Source of the DNA: Miscanthus floridulus
Taxonomy: Eukaryota; Streptophyta; Magnoliopsida; Poales; Poaceae
Direction of reading: 5' to 3'
Length of the DNA stretch: 64,000 bases
Assembly: GCF_019320115.1 (NCBI RefSeq)
Contig: NC_089582.1
Location: forward strand, 116,752,637 to 116,816,636
How positions within the stretch are numbered: the stretch's first letter is position 1; each line of letters opens with the position of its first letter. The notes beneath the pieces are model-generated. The model had not been told where the DNA came from. It ran no database searches and saw nothing but the letters and a program-made list of their open reading frames with translations. This document shows positions 24,662 through 37,224 of the stretch, one piece after another. The position numbers and the translations under genes were made by a program.

Positions 24662-25135
24662 GCGTTCTGGGCTCAGGACTCCCGGAGCTTCAATCTGCTC
24701 AATGACGCTTACATGATACTGTTGAAAAAGAAGGACCAGCCAGACGAGATTAGAGACTACCGCCCCATTAGTCTCATTCATAGCTTCGGGAAGTTGATGA
24801 CAAAGTGTCTGGCATGTCGGCTCAGGACGGTGCTTGATGGTTTGGTCCGCCAAAACCAAACCGCGTTCATCAAAGGACGATGCATACATGATAATTTCCA
24901 AACTGTGCGCCTCTCTTGCAAGGCAATCCATGCCAGGCGTGCTCCATGTGTACTGCTAAAGATTGATATTGCGAAAGCGTTCGACTCGATTGCATGGAAG
25001 TTCCTGCTCGAGGTGCTTGAGCATTGGAGTTCGGCTTGTGTTGGAGGAATTGGATCGCCGCCATTCTTTCCACCGCAAGCACAAAGAATTTGCTCAATGG
25101 TCGGCCTAGAAGGCGCATTTGCCACGCACGGGGCC
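24662..25135 (+). pseudogene. LINE ORF2 piece 2: reverse transcriptase palm region
   Basis: Continues piece 1 in the same frame: AQDSRSFNLLNDAYMILLKK, RDYRPISLIHSFGKL, QTAFIKGRCIHDNF and KIDIAKAFDSIAWKFLLEVL, which are conserved L1-type RT blocks including the first catalytic Asp. A one-base loss near 25023 shifts the frame; the following codons (WRNWIAAIL, then LLNGRP) are read in the next frame. The piece ends in the target duplication GCC at 25133-25135. Confidence 0.85.
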
Positions 25136-25360
25136 CACTACTATAAAAAGCATTTCTAGGGGCGGCTGGTAAGCCTTTCTAGGGGTGGTTTGGCCAGCTG
25201 CCCCTACTGAACCGTCTCTACAAATCATGCATTTATAGGGGCGGTTCCCAGGCCGCCCCTACAAATCAATTTGTAGGGGCGGCTATAGTACTAGCCGCCC
25301 CTACAAATAGGTATTTGTAGGGGCGGTTCAATCTAGAACCGCCCCTACAGTACGTTTTCC
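25136..25360. repeat. CACTA1 left terminal and subterminal repeats
   Basis: The terminal repeat is followed by at least eight copies of the TAGGGGCGG core in alternating orientation, arranged as hairpin pairs: TTTGTAGGGGCGGC with GCCGCCCCTACAAA, and TGTAGGGGCGGTTC with GAACCGCCCCTACA. In En/Spm such motifs bind the TNPA-type protein. Confidence 0.85.
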
Positions 25361-25678
25361 CGCCAAAAAATTCAAATTTACAATTCAAAATCATGTTGCT
25401 GAACGTCTCGCGACCAACGTTCCGATCCACGTTCGCGTTGCCGAACACCCCACGACCAACTTTCCGAACCGCGTTCACGTTGCCAAACGCCCCGCGACCA
25501 GCATTCACGTTGCCGAACGCCCCGCGACCGTGACTACAAGCACAAGAGTATTCTATAAACTATAATTACAAGTCCAATTCACAAGAATATATACAATCCA
25601 TCATTAAATATACAAATTCCATACACATTGTTATCAATGTCCTAGAGCTAGCCTTTCAGTCTTACGAAGGTGTTGGTA

Positions 25679-28600
25679 CTAAGGATTTCTACCTAAGTCA
25701 GACTCTCGGTCATGGTAGGCGCCTTTGATGTGTACAATCTGGTCCAATATGAAGTTGCAAAGGTCGCCGACGAGCTCTAAGAGTTGATCATCCTTGTATG
25801 AGTCTCTTTTCATTCCTTTCTCTTCTTTCAACTACAAGAGAACAAGTTTTGGTTTAGTATTTCATACCATGTACAAAGTTTTTATACTACGGGTGAAGAG
25901 GTTCAAACTTACCCTTAAGGGGTGTCTCCTGTAGGCACCGGTGTTACTCATCATAGAACATATAAAGTATCCATAATGTACACTCCTAGGCTTCTGCTTG
26001 GGGCACTGTGTGTTTTGCATTTGAAAATATTAAGTAATGCTTTTGACAGTCATGTAATGGAGTACTAAAGAAGTAAGTTACACTTATCGCACATAGTGTT
26101 TTTATAGCCAGCTTTTCCTTCCTTACTAGATCATGCCTTCCATGATGATTAGTGACATAGAACCTAAATGCCCTGTTCGAATTATTTTAGCAAATACAAC
26201 TTGTTAGTTTCCAAAAGTGAACGTTACAAGTATGTATACAAACATATAAGCTAATGAGGATTGTTGATATGTATACATCTTGAGAATCGATATGAAGTCT
26301 TTGTATGTCACCGGGTCCCTATCTATTGAATCAAAGACCCATGCCATGCTCCTCCCGACATCGATGGCTATACAAATCTAGTGGTTGTTGCATGGATTTA
26401 ATCATAGAACTAGATAAGCTCTTTTGCATCGAATAAAATATATCGAACAAAGCTTTAAGTATAGAGTTGAACTTACTCGAAGTTTTATGGTAGCCATATA
26501 GTAGAGTGTTGTTGGAGAGTTTTGAAAGCCATGGCAATGTATGCCGCAACCTTAAGGGACTCTTCCCTTAGTTTCGCCGTACGGATGCGCTCTTTCTCCC
26601 GAAGAGTATTTACAGTAGCTAGCTCTTTGGCATCCAGTGTCCACCGTTTAGGGTAATTAAAATTTGTTTGGGCTATAGCTTGAGGGTCTACATACCCGGC
26701 TTTCACACTTGGTATTTGTTTGACAATGTGCACTTGCATTCTACAAATCACGGTGTGGGTTAGTTACAACAAAATTCAAAGATTACATTCATATCATATC
26801 AGGAGGACAAGGACTTATAGGCACCACGTGCGAATTAGATTCATCTCCATTTCCCCCAGGTGAAAGCATGTGTGCATGTTATTGAAGTCAAAGACAATTT
26901 TCCTAGCTGGGCTTCCAAATGTGCTGGTGGGGAAGCATGCTTGTATGAGATCTATGCTCGTTGGGAGAACACGCAAGTACCAATCATGGAACCTTCTCAT
27001 TCCAAGTGGTAGGCGCTGGATGTCCTAGTTTGGTAGGAAGGGCTTGTCTCTTTCATATGTTTTCGGGCAATCCTTTGACCATTTGATGGCATCAACATTT
27101 AGATACTGCTTTGCAATTTGGTGGAGTTTGCTAGTGACGGCCTCCTCAGAACCCCTGTGATGGGACTTTTTTAACTTGGTTCTCAGGCTTGAACTGGTCA
27201 TGGGAAAACCACTTGGACACCGACGAGACGTCTTTGATCAGAACATAAACTAGCCTTATGGTGATTGTATGCTTCTTTCAAAGTGCCCATTTAGGCACAT
27301 CCTCATCTTCTTGTGCATCACCTTCTTCAGGAGGCACTCGTTCATGTATCGGCTGTGCTTGTTGAGAAGACTATGGTATCTCATGATGCACTTGCTTGGT
27401 ATGAGCTGGAGAAGGTTATGGCATCTCATTAGGCACATGCTCGCTAGGAGGCGGGGAAGAATGTGGCATCTCAGGAATATGGGGGTCACGAGACGGTGAA
27501 AATATCTCCCCGACCTCAACAACTCGCTCCAAATTTGGGAGAGGGGGAGGCGGCGAAGAAGCAGTCAATATAATGTCCCGTTTGTGCCAGAGGATGAACT
27601 ACCCCATAATGTCTCCAAGTAACACCAGCCCCTCAGAAGTTGCGTAGTCTATCCTCCACTACATGAATTCGGGTTTCACTGTATGCACCTCGACCCTAGT
27701 GTAGTCCGGCAGTATCTTATTATTGTGGTGTAAGCCACCGAGAGGATGTGCCACACCCATTGCCACCTCCATCACAGTGTTCTACCGACCACTGAGAAAC
27801 ACCAAGGTGCAACTAGTTGGTTCCTGTATACGATCAACGGGGGTTGTGGCTGTAGTGGAACCTTAGCTGCTAGGAACTTTCAGAGGGCTGCCAACTAATG
27901 CTAGTTCTCACGGCGGCATCACTAATATCCATGGCTCCGTAGACAGTCCTTGCTCCTCCAGCGCCTTCGCAACTAGAGCCTTCACTTGGAGCTCAAGACT
28001 AGTCTCCTAGTCTCTGTAGTGTTTCTTTTACATGTGTCTGTCCTCTTTGAATCCTTGCTTCCAGGTCATCCTTTTCCCTAGCCCCCTGGTGCGGCCTGTG
28101 TGCTCCTTGTTTCTCAAGCCAAGGCTAAGCTCGTCCCTCTCTCTGAAAGGATTGAATGAGCCCTTCTCCTTGTCTTCAGCATATTTCAGTATCCTTGATA
28201 CTGCCTCTTGGGCCTCCAGCTTATCAAACTTAAGATTACCACCAGATGATTCTGTACTCCTCGCATATATCCAGTTCCTTGAGCGTACCTTCAAATTTGT
28301 CACATCGATATTCCCAGCAGTTGTGGCCTCTTCGTCCATCTTCCTAAACTGCTCTTCCTTTGCATAGTAGCCACCGGGGCCTAGATGATGGTGGTGTTTG
28401 TTCCTCTTCGCCAGCTCAGTGTTACAGGCACTGAGCTCCAATGCCTCCGGTGAAGTCTTCTGAGCCACGAGCTCCTCCCATTGACTATGAGTTATTTTGT
28501 CGAAATCGTTGAAGGGAGTTAACCCCTTTTGGATATACTTCATGTTGAGCTCCGACCTCCAATGTCGGAATGATTCTCTCATCATCCTAAAAGCATTTTT

Positions 28601-29540
28601 TTACCAGTTCGTGCTTACCCTCTAGAAATCTAAAATTGAGCTTCAACTGCCTATCCCATAGTTCATTCTTTTTTTTCGCTGGTACCTCTTTCTAGTTAGG
28701 GATTGCTGGGTTCAATTTATCTCTTACTAGGGCTCCGATCGCATTATGGAATCGTCATCTTAATTCCTTCAGCTTAAGGATCTCCCCTGCTGGCCCGACC
28801 TCTGTTATCACATAACATGCCTTATCTAGATATAGATTTTCTTTTCTATCCCCTTGTTTCCTCTTAGGCTTGGTAGTCATGGTTGTGTCTTGAGGTTGTG
28901 GAGCAGAGGCATCGTGATCCGTCTTTGTGGCTGTTGCCTCTGCTCTCCTTTCCTCTACTCCATCTTGTCCAGCAAGATGTCGCGGACATCGATGTCGTTT
29001 TTTCCAAGTTTCAGGAGGGACCTATATATACGACAGGTCAAAGTGTTAGCAGAGGTAACATAGCTAAAGCTTTAGCAAAATTTACAAGCTAAGGATTTTT
29101 CCTTACCTCCTCGTTCGGGTCAAAATTCTTGTCCAAATCTTCCTTCGTTGGCCTCCTTCTGACTTTACATGGGAAAGGATCCTCGGGACTTTCATATCCC
29201 TCTTCTGAGTCATCATCATCATCATCATCCTCTTCTTCGCCGTTAGCAGCCTCTCCTACTTCCCCTTCCTCCTCGTCACACTGCTCTTGAGTAAGCATTA
29301 CTTCTAGATCCTTTTCTACCTCGTTATCGAACTATTCCTGAGTAAGCTGGTCCTCTAGTGCTTGCTCCTCATAGGTTGGCTGCTCATCATGCTCGAGGCA
29401 TTGGGCTGCATTGTCTGGTGTCCACGATATTATTTCGCGCTTTGTTCTAATAGATGCAAGAAAGTGTGCTTTAGGTACGCGAGAAGGTATAAAAAATAAA
29501 AAAGGTCTATAAACCAAAGTAGTCCTATAAAATAACAATA
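25679..29540 (-). pseudogene. CACTA1 accessory gene: En/Spm plant-transposase-like region fused to a Ulp1-like (C48) peptidase
   Basis: Reading leftward: an acidic N-terminal part (29089-29538, with a D/E-rich run); a region resembling the plant Ptta/En/Spm family (28028-28585; FRHWRSELNMKYIQKG, then HLGPGGYYAKEEQFRKMDEE); a Pro-rich linker (about 27250-27550); a conserved block (26815-27000; RFHDWYLRVLPTSIDLIQ); and a Ulp1-like peptidase domain (26750 down to about 25950). The peptidase His is visible (NH then a stop where Trp is expected, then ICIAIDV), followed by VFDSID. The catalytic-Cys block reads VHYGYFICSMM where relatives have LCGYYVCEFM, so the Cys appears replaced by Tyr. The C-terminal tail ends at 25679. 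Several stops and frame changes make it a pseudogene; exon borders are uncertain. Confidence 0.7.
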
Positions 29541-29904
29541 TATAAAAAAAACGAGTAGTAGCAGTAGTAGAGGCCTTAGAAACATGTCAATCATCATTTA
29601 ATCATGAACTTAGAGCATCAAGGCATCATAACAGAGAAGAGAGGAGAAGGTAATGTAGGGACGGCTACTAATGATGCCAAGTTCCTCACAAGTTCTTGAT
29701 CATCAGCTCATATTCCATATAATGTATGGACTTAGACAATTTCATCAGCGACAAAACAAAGGAGAGGAGAGGAGAGGGGAAATTTGGCAAAAAAAAAGCA
29801 GGTGCTGCTTCCAAAACATAGAGGATAGAAAAGGTGGCAACAAATAGAGGAGAGGGGAGATTTGGCAAAAAAAAGCAGGTGCTGCTTCCTAGAAAAAGCA
29901 ACAG

Positions 29905-29988
29905 CTGCCATACTGACTTTGTTCGATCACACATGAACATCATATGCTTAATATCTTCTGAACCTGATAAACAGATCGGACAATCAGA
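29905..29988 (-). pseudogene. Fragment of a reverse-transcriptase zinc-binding (zf-RVT) domain
   Basis: The minus strand reads SDCPICLSGSEDIKHMMFMC and continues to SVWQ: the Cys-x2-Cys...His-x4-Cys pattern and terminal W of the domain at the end of L1-type LINE polyproteins. Nothing else of a LINE is recognisable around it, so it looks like a captured or leftover scrap within CACTA1. Surrounding DNA is AG/CT-rich, with a short direct repeat (GCAGGTGCTGCTTCC at about 29799 and 29873). Confidence 0.5.
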
Positions 29989-30114
29989 AGTAAAAGACAG
30001 TAGTAGTAGGGAAGTAGTAGAAGTAGCAAAAAACAACAGCTGCTTAGGAGAGGAGAGGAGTAGAGTGGAGTAGAGGAGAGTAGTAGTAGAAGAGGAGTAC
30101 AGAGAAGACAGCAA

Positions 30115-32100
30115 GTACAGAGAAGATTAGTAGCCACCAACCACAATAGTGTATTTTTAATTTTTACTAAAATGTCAACTGAACATAAGTAAATCTAACA
30201 GTAGCACAAGTTCAAACAAAGCATTAATTGGCACAAACTATGCAAGCTGATGTTTTCATCAAACAAAGAAGGCTGCATGCATGGTAGCATACCTCTTCCA
30301 GGCATTAAGCTAACAAATGCATACACACGAAGCCAAAGTTCACTACAAAAGAAATTACACAGTATATATGCTAGCTGTGACTTGCCAATTTGTTGGAGTG
30401 ATTATTCTGTCCTGAGCTCTAATGTGTTTGGCCTTGCTGTGTGAAATGCTCTGAATGATGAAATTCTCTAGAGAAATGTTCTGCTGTTAGTGCACTTCAA
30501 CATCAAGTTTATCACAAATAAAGTAATATTTTGTACAGCCTATCGTTTGCTAGGAAGATGACAATGAGTGAAATAATGTGGTTATTTTCTTTGCCTATAC
30601 TATTCTAATGCTTATTAATACGTGCAAAACATGAACGAAAATTCAGAATTTTTGAGACTCTACGGTACATAACATCAGTATTTCTTTTGAGCAAGTACAT
30701 AACATCAGTTTGTGATTGGAGGGGAGAGAAAGAAAAGAAAAGAAATAGTCAAGAGAGAGGCGGGGCAATTGGGGCTCAGTAGCGCCCAGCAGACAGCAGT
30801 AGAGGCTCAATTCAACGGCGACCGCCCAAAAATATAAAAACGGTAATTAAGTGGACTTTAGCTAAAATTACACGGTATATATGCTAGCTGTACCTCTATG
30901 ACACAAGTCTATACACCCATAGGGTAATTAAGTGGACTTCCCTCTAGTTTATTCTAGCTTCACCACCAATAGCAAGCATGATTAAAACATGTACTACACA
31001 GCTGAAGCATGCATCCATTCACAAAAAACCATATATATACTGTGGGAATAGTTAGCTAGCGAGATATAAAGTTCATCTTTACCAAAAGGCTTCATTTTGT
31101 ACTTCAGCACCAGTGTCAGTATATGTTGTCATCATATCAGACTACAACTGTTTGAAGTGATAAAAATCGACACAAAATCTCACAGGAGTGCATAGTGGAG
31201 CTGATCATCTTAGCGGCAGAGCTAGTTTTGCACAAGAGAGACCAAAGAGACATACAGTATATAATAAACATCCATCATCTATTTATTATGCTGCATCTAA
31301 TTAAATCAAACATCACAATGAGGAAACAATGCAAGCAGCAAGCTCGGTCGTGAATAAATTATAGCAATGCTATTAGCTTGGCATGTTTCTGTCAAAGAAC
31401 AGACAAGGGGTCTATCATGCTGATAGTAGTAGTGAAGTTAGCAAAGTTGTTTAGGTTGCTTTTATTGGGGAGAACAGAGAACAAGATCACTGCTGGTTCC
31501 TACTGAAACCACATTGTCAATTTCATAGCCTCTCAAACCATAGCTTTTTTATCTGTCTAAAACTGTACTGTTTACGCATTAACTCTACATATTTATGCAA
31601 TTTGTGTCCAAATCAAAGTTTGACTGTGCGTATTATGCTCTAGTACCATATCATTGGCATGTAGGAATAAGGAGGAGGTACGTTGAAAAATGGCTACCAG
31701 GCCTGAAGTACGTACGTTGAAAAAAAAAGAATGGAAACACCATTCTCGAATATACAGTGGAAAATGGCCACATAAGATGGAACCATCGCACCCCTCTGAT
31801 CCAAACATCTGCACCCACAGTCCAACTCAGCCAACGGAGAAAGCCCACACCTGCACATCAATTACCCAACAGGCAGCCAAAGATCAGCTACGCTCAGCAC
31901 AGAAGACAGAACCATCGGCCATCGCTTTGACTCATGCGTCGAACAGCTAATAGCATTGCTATAATTTATTCACGATCGAGTGGACAGATATGATGCATGC
32001 ACCAAGCTACTATCAACTTTTTTGTTGGAGTGATTCTTCTTCTTATCAGAGGATTAACTGAACATAAGCAAATCAACCAGGCAACACATATAAAAAGCTT
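30115..32100. other. CACTA1 interior without a supported gene
   Basis: AT-rich DNA with short duplications (ATATATGCTAGCTGT at about 30363 and 30877) and one strong inverted repeat annotated separately. It lies upstream, in the sense of transcription, of the recognised coding part of the minus-strand accessory gene, and could hold its introns. Open frames are short and have no recognised domain. Confidence 0.4.
31343..31980. repeat. 36-bp inverted repeat with 566-bp spacer
   Basis: 31343-31378 (starting CTCGGTCGTGAATAAATT) and 31945-31980 (ending TTTATTCACGATCGAG) are inverse copies with one mismatch over 36 bp. No target duplication flanks them and the interior codes for nothing recognisable. 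They could be ends of a small nonautonomous element or a foldback structure. Confidence 0.75.
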
Positions 32101-32119
32101 ATAACCAGATCCAAGTTCA

Positions 32120-32600
32120 AATTGCTTAGGGTTTGGGGTGCTCGGCTCCGCAAAGGAAGGAAGGGGAGAGAAGGTAGCGGGCATACCTGGTGGGTGATCG
32201 TCGCCGGTAAAGAGGTGGCGAAGTGGGGTGGGTTTCGCCCAGCCATTGGAGGGGGCGCACGGGTGCGGAGATGGCGCGCGTGGGTGCGCCGCCGGCCGCC
32301 GGTGGAGGTGCGCGAATGCTGGTGGAGGTGCGCGGAGGCCACCCGCCGGTGGAGGTGCGCGGAGGTCGCCCGCCATTGAAAACCCTAGTGCGGGGAGGGG
32401 GCGCGCGGGTGTGGAGATGGGGCCGCCGGCCGGTCGGAAACCCTAGGTCGGGGAGGAGCAGGTGCGCGGGTGTGGGGAGGGGGCGCGGGTGCAGGGAGGG
32501 AGCGCGGGCTGGCGTCGGGACAGGTCCAGGAGGCGGCGTCGGCGGGGCAGCCTGACGGCGTGGAGAAGAAGAGAGCGCCCAACAGGCAACTCCCATGTGC
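32120..32600 (-). other. GC-rich leader region of the CACTA1 accessory gene
   Basis: Downstream (minus sense) of the TATA-like site at about 32609 comes a GC-rich stretch with Pro/Arg/Ala-rich open frames on both strands. By position it is the 5' leader or first exon of the Ulp1-like gene, analogous to the GC-rich leader at 41540-41690 in CACTA2. Its open frames are not supported as proteins. Confidence 0.45.
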
Positions 32601-32604
32601 GGCC

Positions 32605-32664
32605 TTGAATATATAGTCGAGACGATTTGTAGGGGCGGTTCCTGATCCAACCGCCCCTACAAAT
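32605..32664 (-). promoter_or_regulatory. Internal CACTA1 promoter: subterminal-motif hairpin plus TATA box
   Basis: ATTTGTAGGGGCGGTT (32625-32640) and AACCGCCCCTACAAAT (32649-32664) form a perfect 16-bp inverted repeat around an 8-base loop. This is the same motif as in the element's ends but lies in its interior. Just downstream in minus sense is TATATAT (about 32609-32615). The layout suggests a second, transposon-internal promoter for the accessory gene. Confidence 0.6.
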
Positions 32665-32879
32665 ATTTTTTTATTTTTTTAAATAATTAATTATGTATTT
32701 TTTATATCATAAAAACACAAAGTAATATAAAAATAATTGTGTATATGCACAAATATAATATTTTGTATTATTCTATATATGAAGAAATATATATATATAT
32801 ATATATAAACAATTATAGTCAAAACAATATAGAAAACAAAAAAAACAAAAATTAAAAATTTAAATTTTAAAACTTTGAC

Positions 32880-33560
32880 TATAATTTTATGACATTAAAT
32901 GAAATAAAATGAAAATGATGTAAACATAAAAGTTGTATAACTCATCAACATGTACAACTTTTATTTTGGTCATCTTGTCATGTGACTTTGTTTGAACGAT
33001 TCAAATTTTGAAATTCAAATAATTTCAACTTGAAACAATATTTTGAAAGAGTAAATGATTTCAGATGAAAAACTCATGAATACCAAAGTTGTAGAACGCA
33101 TCAATATGTACAACTTTTATTTTGATCATATTTTCATTTGACCAAATTTGAACAGTTGAAATTTTGAATTTCAATAAATGACAATTTCAAACAAAATTTT
33201 GAAGCCTTAAATGATTTCAACAATAAAAGTCGTGAACATAAAAGTGGTTGAACTCATCACTATCTACAACTTTCATTTTGGTCACTTCTTCATGTGATAA
33301 AGTATTAGTAAACATTGTTCATAAATTCACATATGACTCAGTTTTTTGAACTATACGAGAAACATGTTGATTTGTGAACAATGTTTAATATCACTTTGTC
33401 ATATGAAGAAATGATTAAAATAAAAGTTGTAGATCTTGATGAGTTATACAACTTTGGTATTCATCACTTTTTCAGCTGAAATCATTTAATGGTTGAAAAT
33501 CTCGTTCGAACTTGTCATTTTTTAAATTTGAAATTTCTTCATTTCATAATGTGCTAAGTG
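32880..33560. repeat. Diverged relatives of the 522-bp satellite module
   Basis: Several copies of a roughly 80-160 bp module occur in both orientations, with phrases such as GAATACCAAAGTTGTAGAAC, CATCAATATGTACAACTTTT, TTTTGGTCA and GTTGTAGATCTTGATGAG. These match the arms of the satellite monomer in order and inversion but with many substitutions. They sit in the spacer between tnp2 and the internal promoter of CACTA1. Confidence 0.65.
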
Positions 33561-33609
33561 ATTTCATAAAGTTTTAGTAGTAATAGAGTGGATGTTCAAA
33601 TAGAGTCAT

Positions 33610-33770
33610 CTGGATGTTGCAAAGGGTAGTCTCACACACATGTATAAATGTAGTCTCACACACATACAAAAATATGTAGTGTTACACATGTACATAAATA
33701 TATAGTCTCACACGCATGCATAAATAAAGTCTTACAAACACACACTTACATAAACACTCCACGTTCAACA
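33610..33770. repeat. Degenerate short repeat
   Basis: Four imperfect copies of a roughly 35-40 bp unit built on GTAGTCTCACACACATG plus CATAAATA. It is low-complexity sequence just downstream of the tnp2 gene, with no coding content. Confidence 0.6.
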
Positions 33771-33775
33771 ACTAG

Positions 33776-36700
33776 CTAGCCCACTATAACGACTTTTCCT
33801 TTGACACATTTTCGTTCCCATTGTAATATGTCTTTGGAGAGGTTCTTTTCCACAACACTGATCTTCTTAGGAAAGTCTGTGAATAGCGGCATCTCATCGT
33901 AGTTATTGTAAGCTTCAACATCGTCCACACCATCAACTCTAATAATGTGCTGTTTCCCAGAGACAACCACGTGCTTTGTCTTCTTCTTCGGGGGGATGTT
34001 ACTTTATGGGTCAGACGTATAGAAAACTTGTGCGACACATGAAGCGAGTACCTAAGGGTCATCTTGGTAGCCTAGATTCTCGAGGTCTAGGACTCTCAAT
34101 CCGATCTCGTTCAGTTGGTGTTGTTTGATCCAGCGGCATCGAAACATGACCACCGTTATATCCCTTCCATAGTCAAGTTCCCATATCTCTTCAATGATGC
34201 CAAAGTATTGGATCTTTCGCCCCAATCCATCGAGAGTCTCTATTCAAACGCCGCTGTTTTGGCTCACATATTTACTATCCTTTGCGTGAGTATAGTATGT
34301 ATACCCATTGATGTCATAAGCATTCCAAGATGTCACCTATCTCGATGGCCCCTCTACCAACCTACTGATGGTAATAGCGTATGTGGTTTCTCTAGGTGGT
34401 ATGTTTTGATCCTTCAACCATGTAGTTAGTCATTGCTTGTGTTGTTTCATGACCCAATCATCCGAACGGCCATTTCTCTCCACCATAATGATAGCCAAGT
34501 GTTCGTCAATGTATGGTTGCATCAGTTGTGTACTCTGCAAGACACTATAATGCGCCCGACTCACCTCTTTGAAATCATGGTCGATGAACACTTTTCTACC
34601 ATGGGTGCCCTTCCCAGCCAGCCTATCCTTGTGATGAGAATCGAGTTTACCAATCTCTTTCTGTACTTTTAGGTACTCTTGACAGCACTCGACGACTTCT
34701 TCAGTACTGTAACCCTCTATCATGGAGCCCTCTGGGTATGCTCGATTATGCACGTATCGACTTAGAACCGACATGAACCGCTCGTAGGACCACATTTCAT
34801 GCAAGTAGCAAGGGCCCAGCGCCTGTATCTGATGAACCATGTGAATCATGAGATGTGGCATTATATCAAAAAAAGCAGGAGGTAAACACATCTCCAGTTG
34901 GTTTTGTGTCTCCACCACAAATTCATGTAGGTCACTCAGCTCTTGCTTACCAATCATCTTCTGTGAGATCTTCAAAAAGAAGTAGCACATGCGGGTGATG
35001 GCTATTTTCAAGAACTCTGGCTTTATAGCCCTAATTGCAATAGGTAGAAACACTGTTAGCATCACATGACAATCGTGAGCCTTGCAGTGTGTTATTGACA
35101 GGTCCTTCATCGACACTAGCTTCTTAACATTTGCTGAAAACCTAGTCGGGACTTTGATCCCCCTCAGGAAAGTGCATATAGCTCTCTTCTCGTCTGGTGT
35201 TAGGTTGAAGCACGTCATGGACAGAGTGTATTTTCCATTAGGCTCAGGTATCGGGTGAAGCTGTGGCATCATGTTTAGCTGCACCATGTCTTTTCGTGCT
35301 TTTAGACCATCCTTTGACTTGCCTGTGTCTATCAAGGTAGCAATGAGACTCTCAAAGACATTCTTCTACACGTGCATAGCATCAATGGCATGGAGGACCT
35401 CCAAGTCTGGCCTTCGACAGGAGGTGTGCTTCTATCTCTGTTCATCCCATCTGGATTCTTCTTTCCATAGAGGACGCGCATGTTTTTCACCATTCTCTAC
35501 ACGTGTTCTCCGTTATGACGTTTCTCCAGAGGGGGTTCAATCTCCGGAGCGTTGTCATAAAATCTAAAGAATAATTTGCTGCGGTACTTGTGACTTGTCT
35601 TTAAAAAGCATCGGTTTCTTAGGTAACTATCTTCTTGGATGCATCCAGGTACACCCATGTAGTACCATCTAAGCAAACCAAGCATCCCATCTTTCCTTTG
35701 ATCTGTCCAGACAAAACAAATAGCGCGGGGTAATCATTGGTAGTAACAAATATTATTGCTCTACATATGAAGTCCTCCTTTCGGAACGCATCATACATCT
35801 GCTCCCCATGCCCCTATAGCCTCTCCATTTCTTACATCAAAGGCTTGAGGAACACGTCTATATCAATGCCTGGTTGTTTAGGGTCAGAAATAAGAATAGT
35901 GAGGAGAAGGTACTTTCTCTTCTGACACAACCATGTTGGGATGTTGTACATGGTCAAGATCACTGGCCATGTGTTGTGGTCGCTCATCCTCTCATTGAAG
36001 GGATTCATTCCATTGGTGCTCAAGCCAAACCATACATTCCTTGGGTCATCGCTGAATTCTTTGTGCTTCTCATCAAACCTTTGCCACTGACTACAATTAG
36101 TCGGGTGTGCAATCTTATCATCATCTATCTTGCGCTCATCATCCCACCATGTCATGAGTGCGGCTTATTTAGGGTTTAGGAAGATACGTCTCAAGCAGTC
36201 GGTCACTGGCAGGTACCACATTACCAAGGCAGGAATTCTTCTCTGCTTTGCATTGTTGCCTAATGGAGTGTCCTCTGGGGGCTGAGATTCTTGTACCACC
36301 GTTTTGTACCCTTTTTATTGCTCTTTTTCCCCGTGGAGGCTTCATCCCCACCGTAAAGGTCATTGTTCTTGTATTGGCTGGCCCCACACCGGGGACATTT
36401 ATCCAGTGACTTGAACATTTCGCCATGAAAAAGTATACAGTGGTTAGGGCATGCATGGATTTTTTCAACCCCCATTGTCAATGGACTTATGACCTTCTTC
36501 GCTTGGTATGTATTAGCGGGAACTGAGTTTGGTTGTGGCAGCACCCATGATAGGAGATGCAATAGATCATTGAAACTACAATCTGACCAGTCATACTTAG
36601 CCTTCAGGATGAGCAGCTCAAGCACAAAACATAGCAATGTCCAATGTGTCGAACATCCCTTTTCAACACCATACACAGTCTCCTTCAATGCTTTTGTCAC

Positions 36701-37224
36701 CCTTTCCAAATTTTCTAGACCTTTTGGGCTATTTAGTAAAATCTCTGGTCAAGGGCTCAAATCATGTCCTCCAAATCATCTTCATCCCCGACACGTGCTC
36801 CACCATCATTATTGGCACCACCTTCGTCGTTACCATCCCAACCACCAGCATCACCACCTTATTCATTGCCAAACTCGAAATCCATTCGTGCATCAAGCTC
36901 TGCTGAATATTAGGACAGGGATTCTATGGTTTCATCGTTGTATTTGTCCTCATCCTCGTCGTTAACAATAACCGTTTTACCATGATGAATCCACACTATG
37001 TAGTCCTCAATAAATCCTCATATAATCAAATATGATCTGATGATAGTCACATCTGCCCATACCATATAGTTCTTGCAATCTTTACATGGGCAAATAATTG
37101 TATCCTTATTCTCTTTCAATGTCGTTGCATGCTTCTTTGTGGCTTCAATAAATTTATCCACCTCTTCATAGAAACCTGCCTTGAACCTTAACGAACCATA
37201 CATCCAAGAGTTCTTGTACTCCAT
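33776..37224 (-). pseudogene. tnp2 (TNPD-like) CACTA transposase, decayed
   Basis: Domains in translation order: a transposase-associated Zn domain (37018-37224; CPCKDCKNY), the tnp2 N-terminal part (36260-36709; HACPNHCILFHGE then KCPRCGASQY), the tnp2 core (35832-36155; GLSTNGMNPFNERMSDHNTW then GIDIDVFLKPLM; and 35497-35740, GCLVCLDGT), a DUF4218 region (34430-35335; CLPPAFFDIMPHLMIHMVHQ then GPCYLHEMWSYERFM) and a DUF4216-like tail (33776-34062). Stops and frame changes separate these blocks, so CACTA1 is not autonomous today. The family cuts and pastes CACTA elements by their ends. The N-terminal end lies about 0.7 kb from the CACTA2 insertion. Confidence 0.85.

Noticed and set aside
29686..30146. 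Ser/Leu-rich minus-strand frames as a secreted protein
   Set aside because: Low-complexity CT-rich sequence; only the short zf-RVT scrap inside is meaningful.
32126..32650. 174-codon Pro-rich minus-strand frame in CACTA1
   Set aside because: GC-rich leader sequence spanning a probable TATA box; competing frames on the other strand are equally open.
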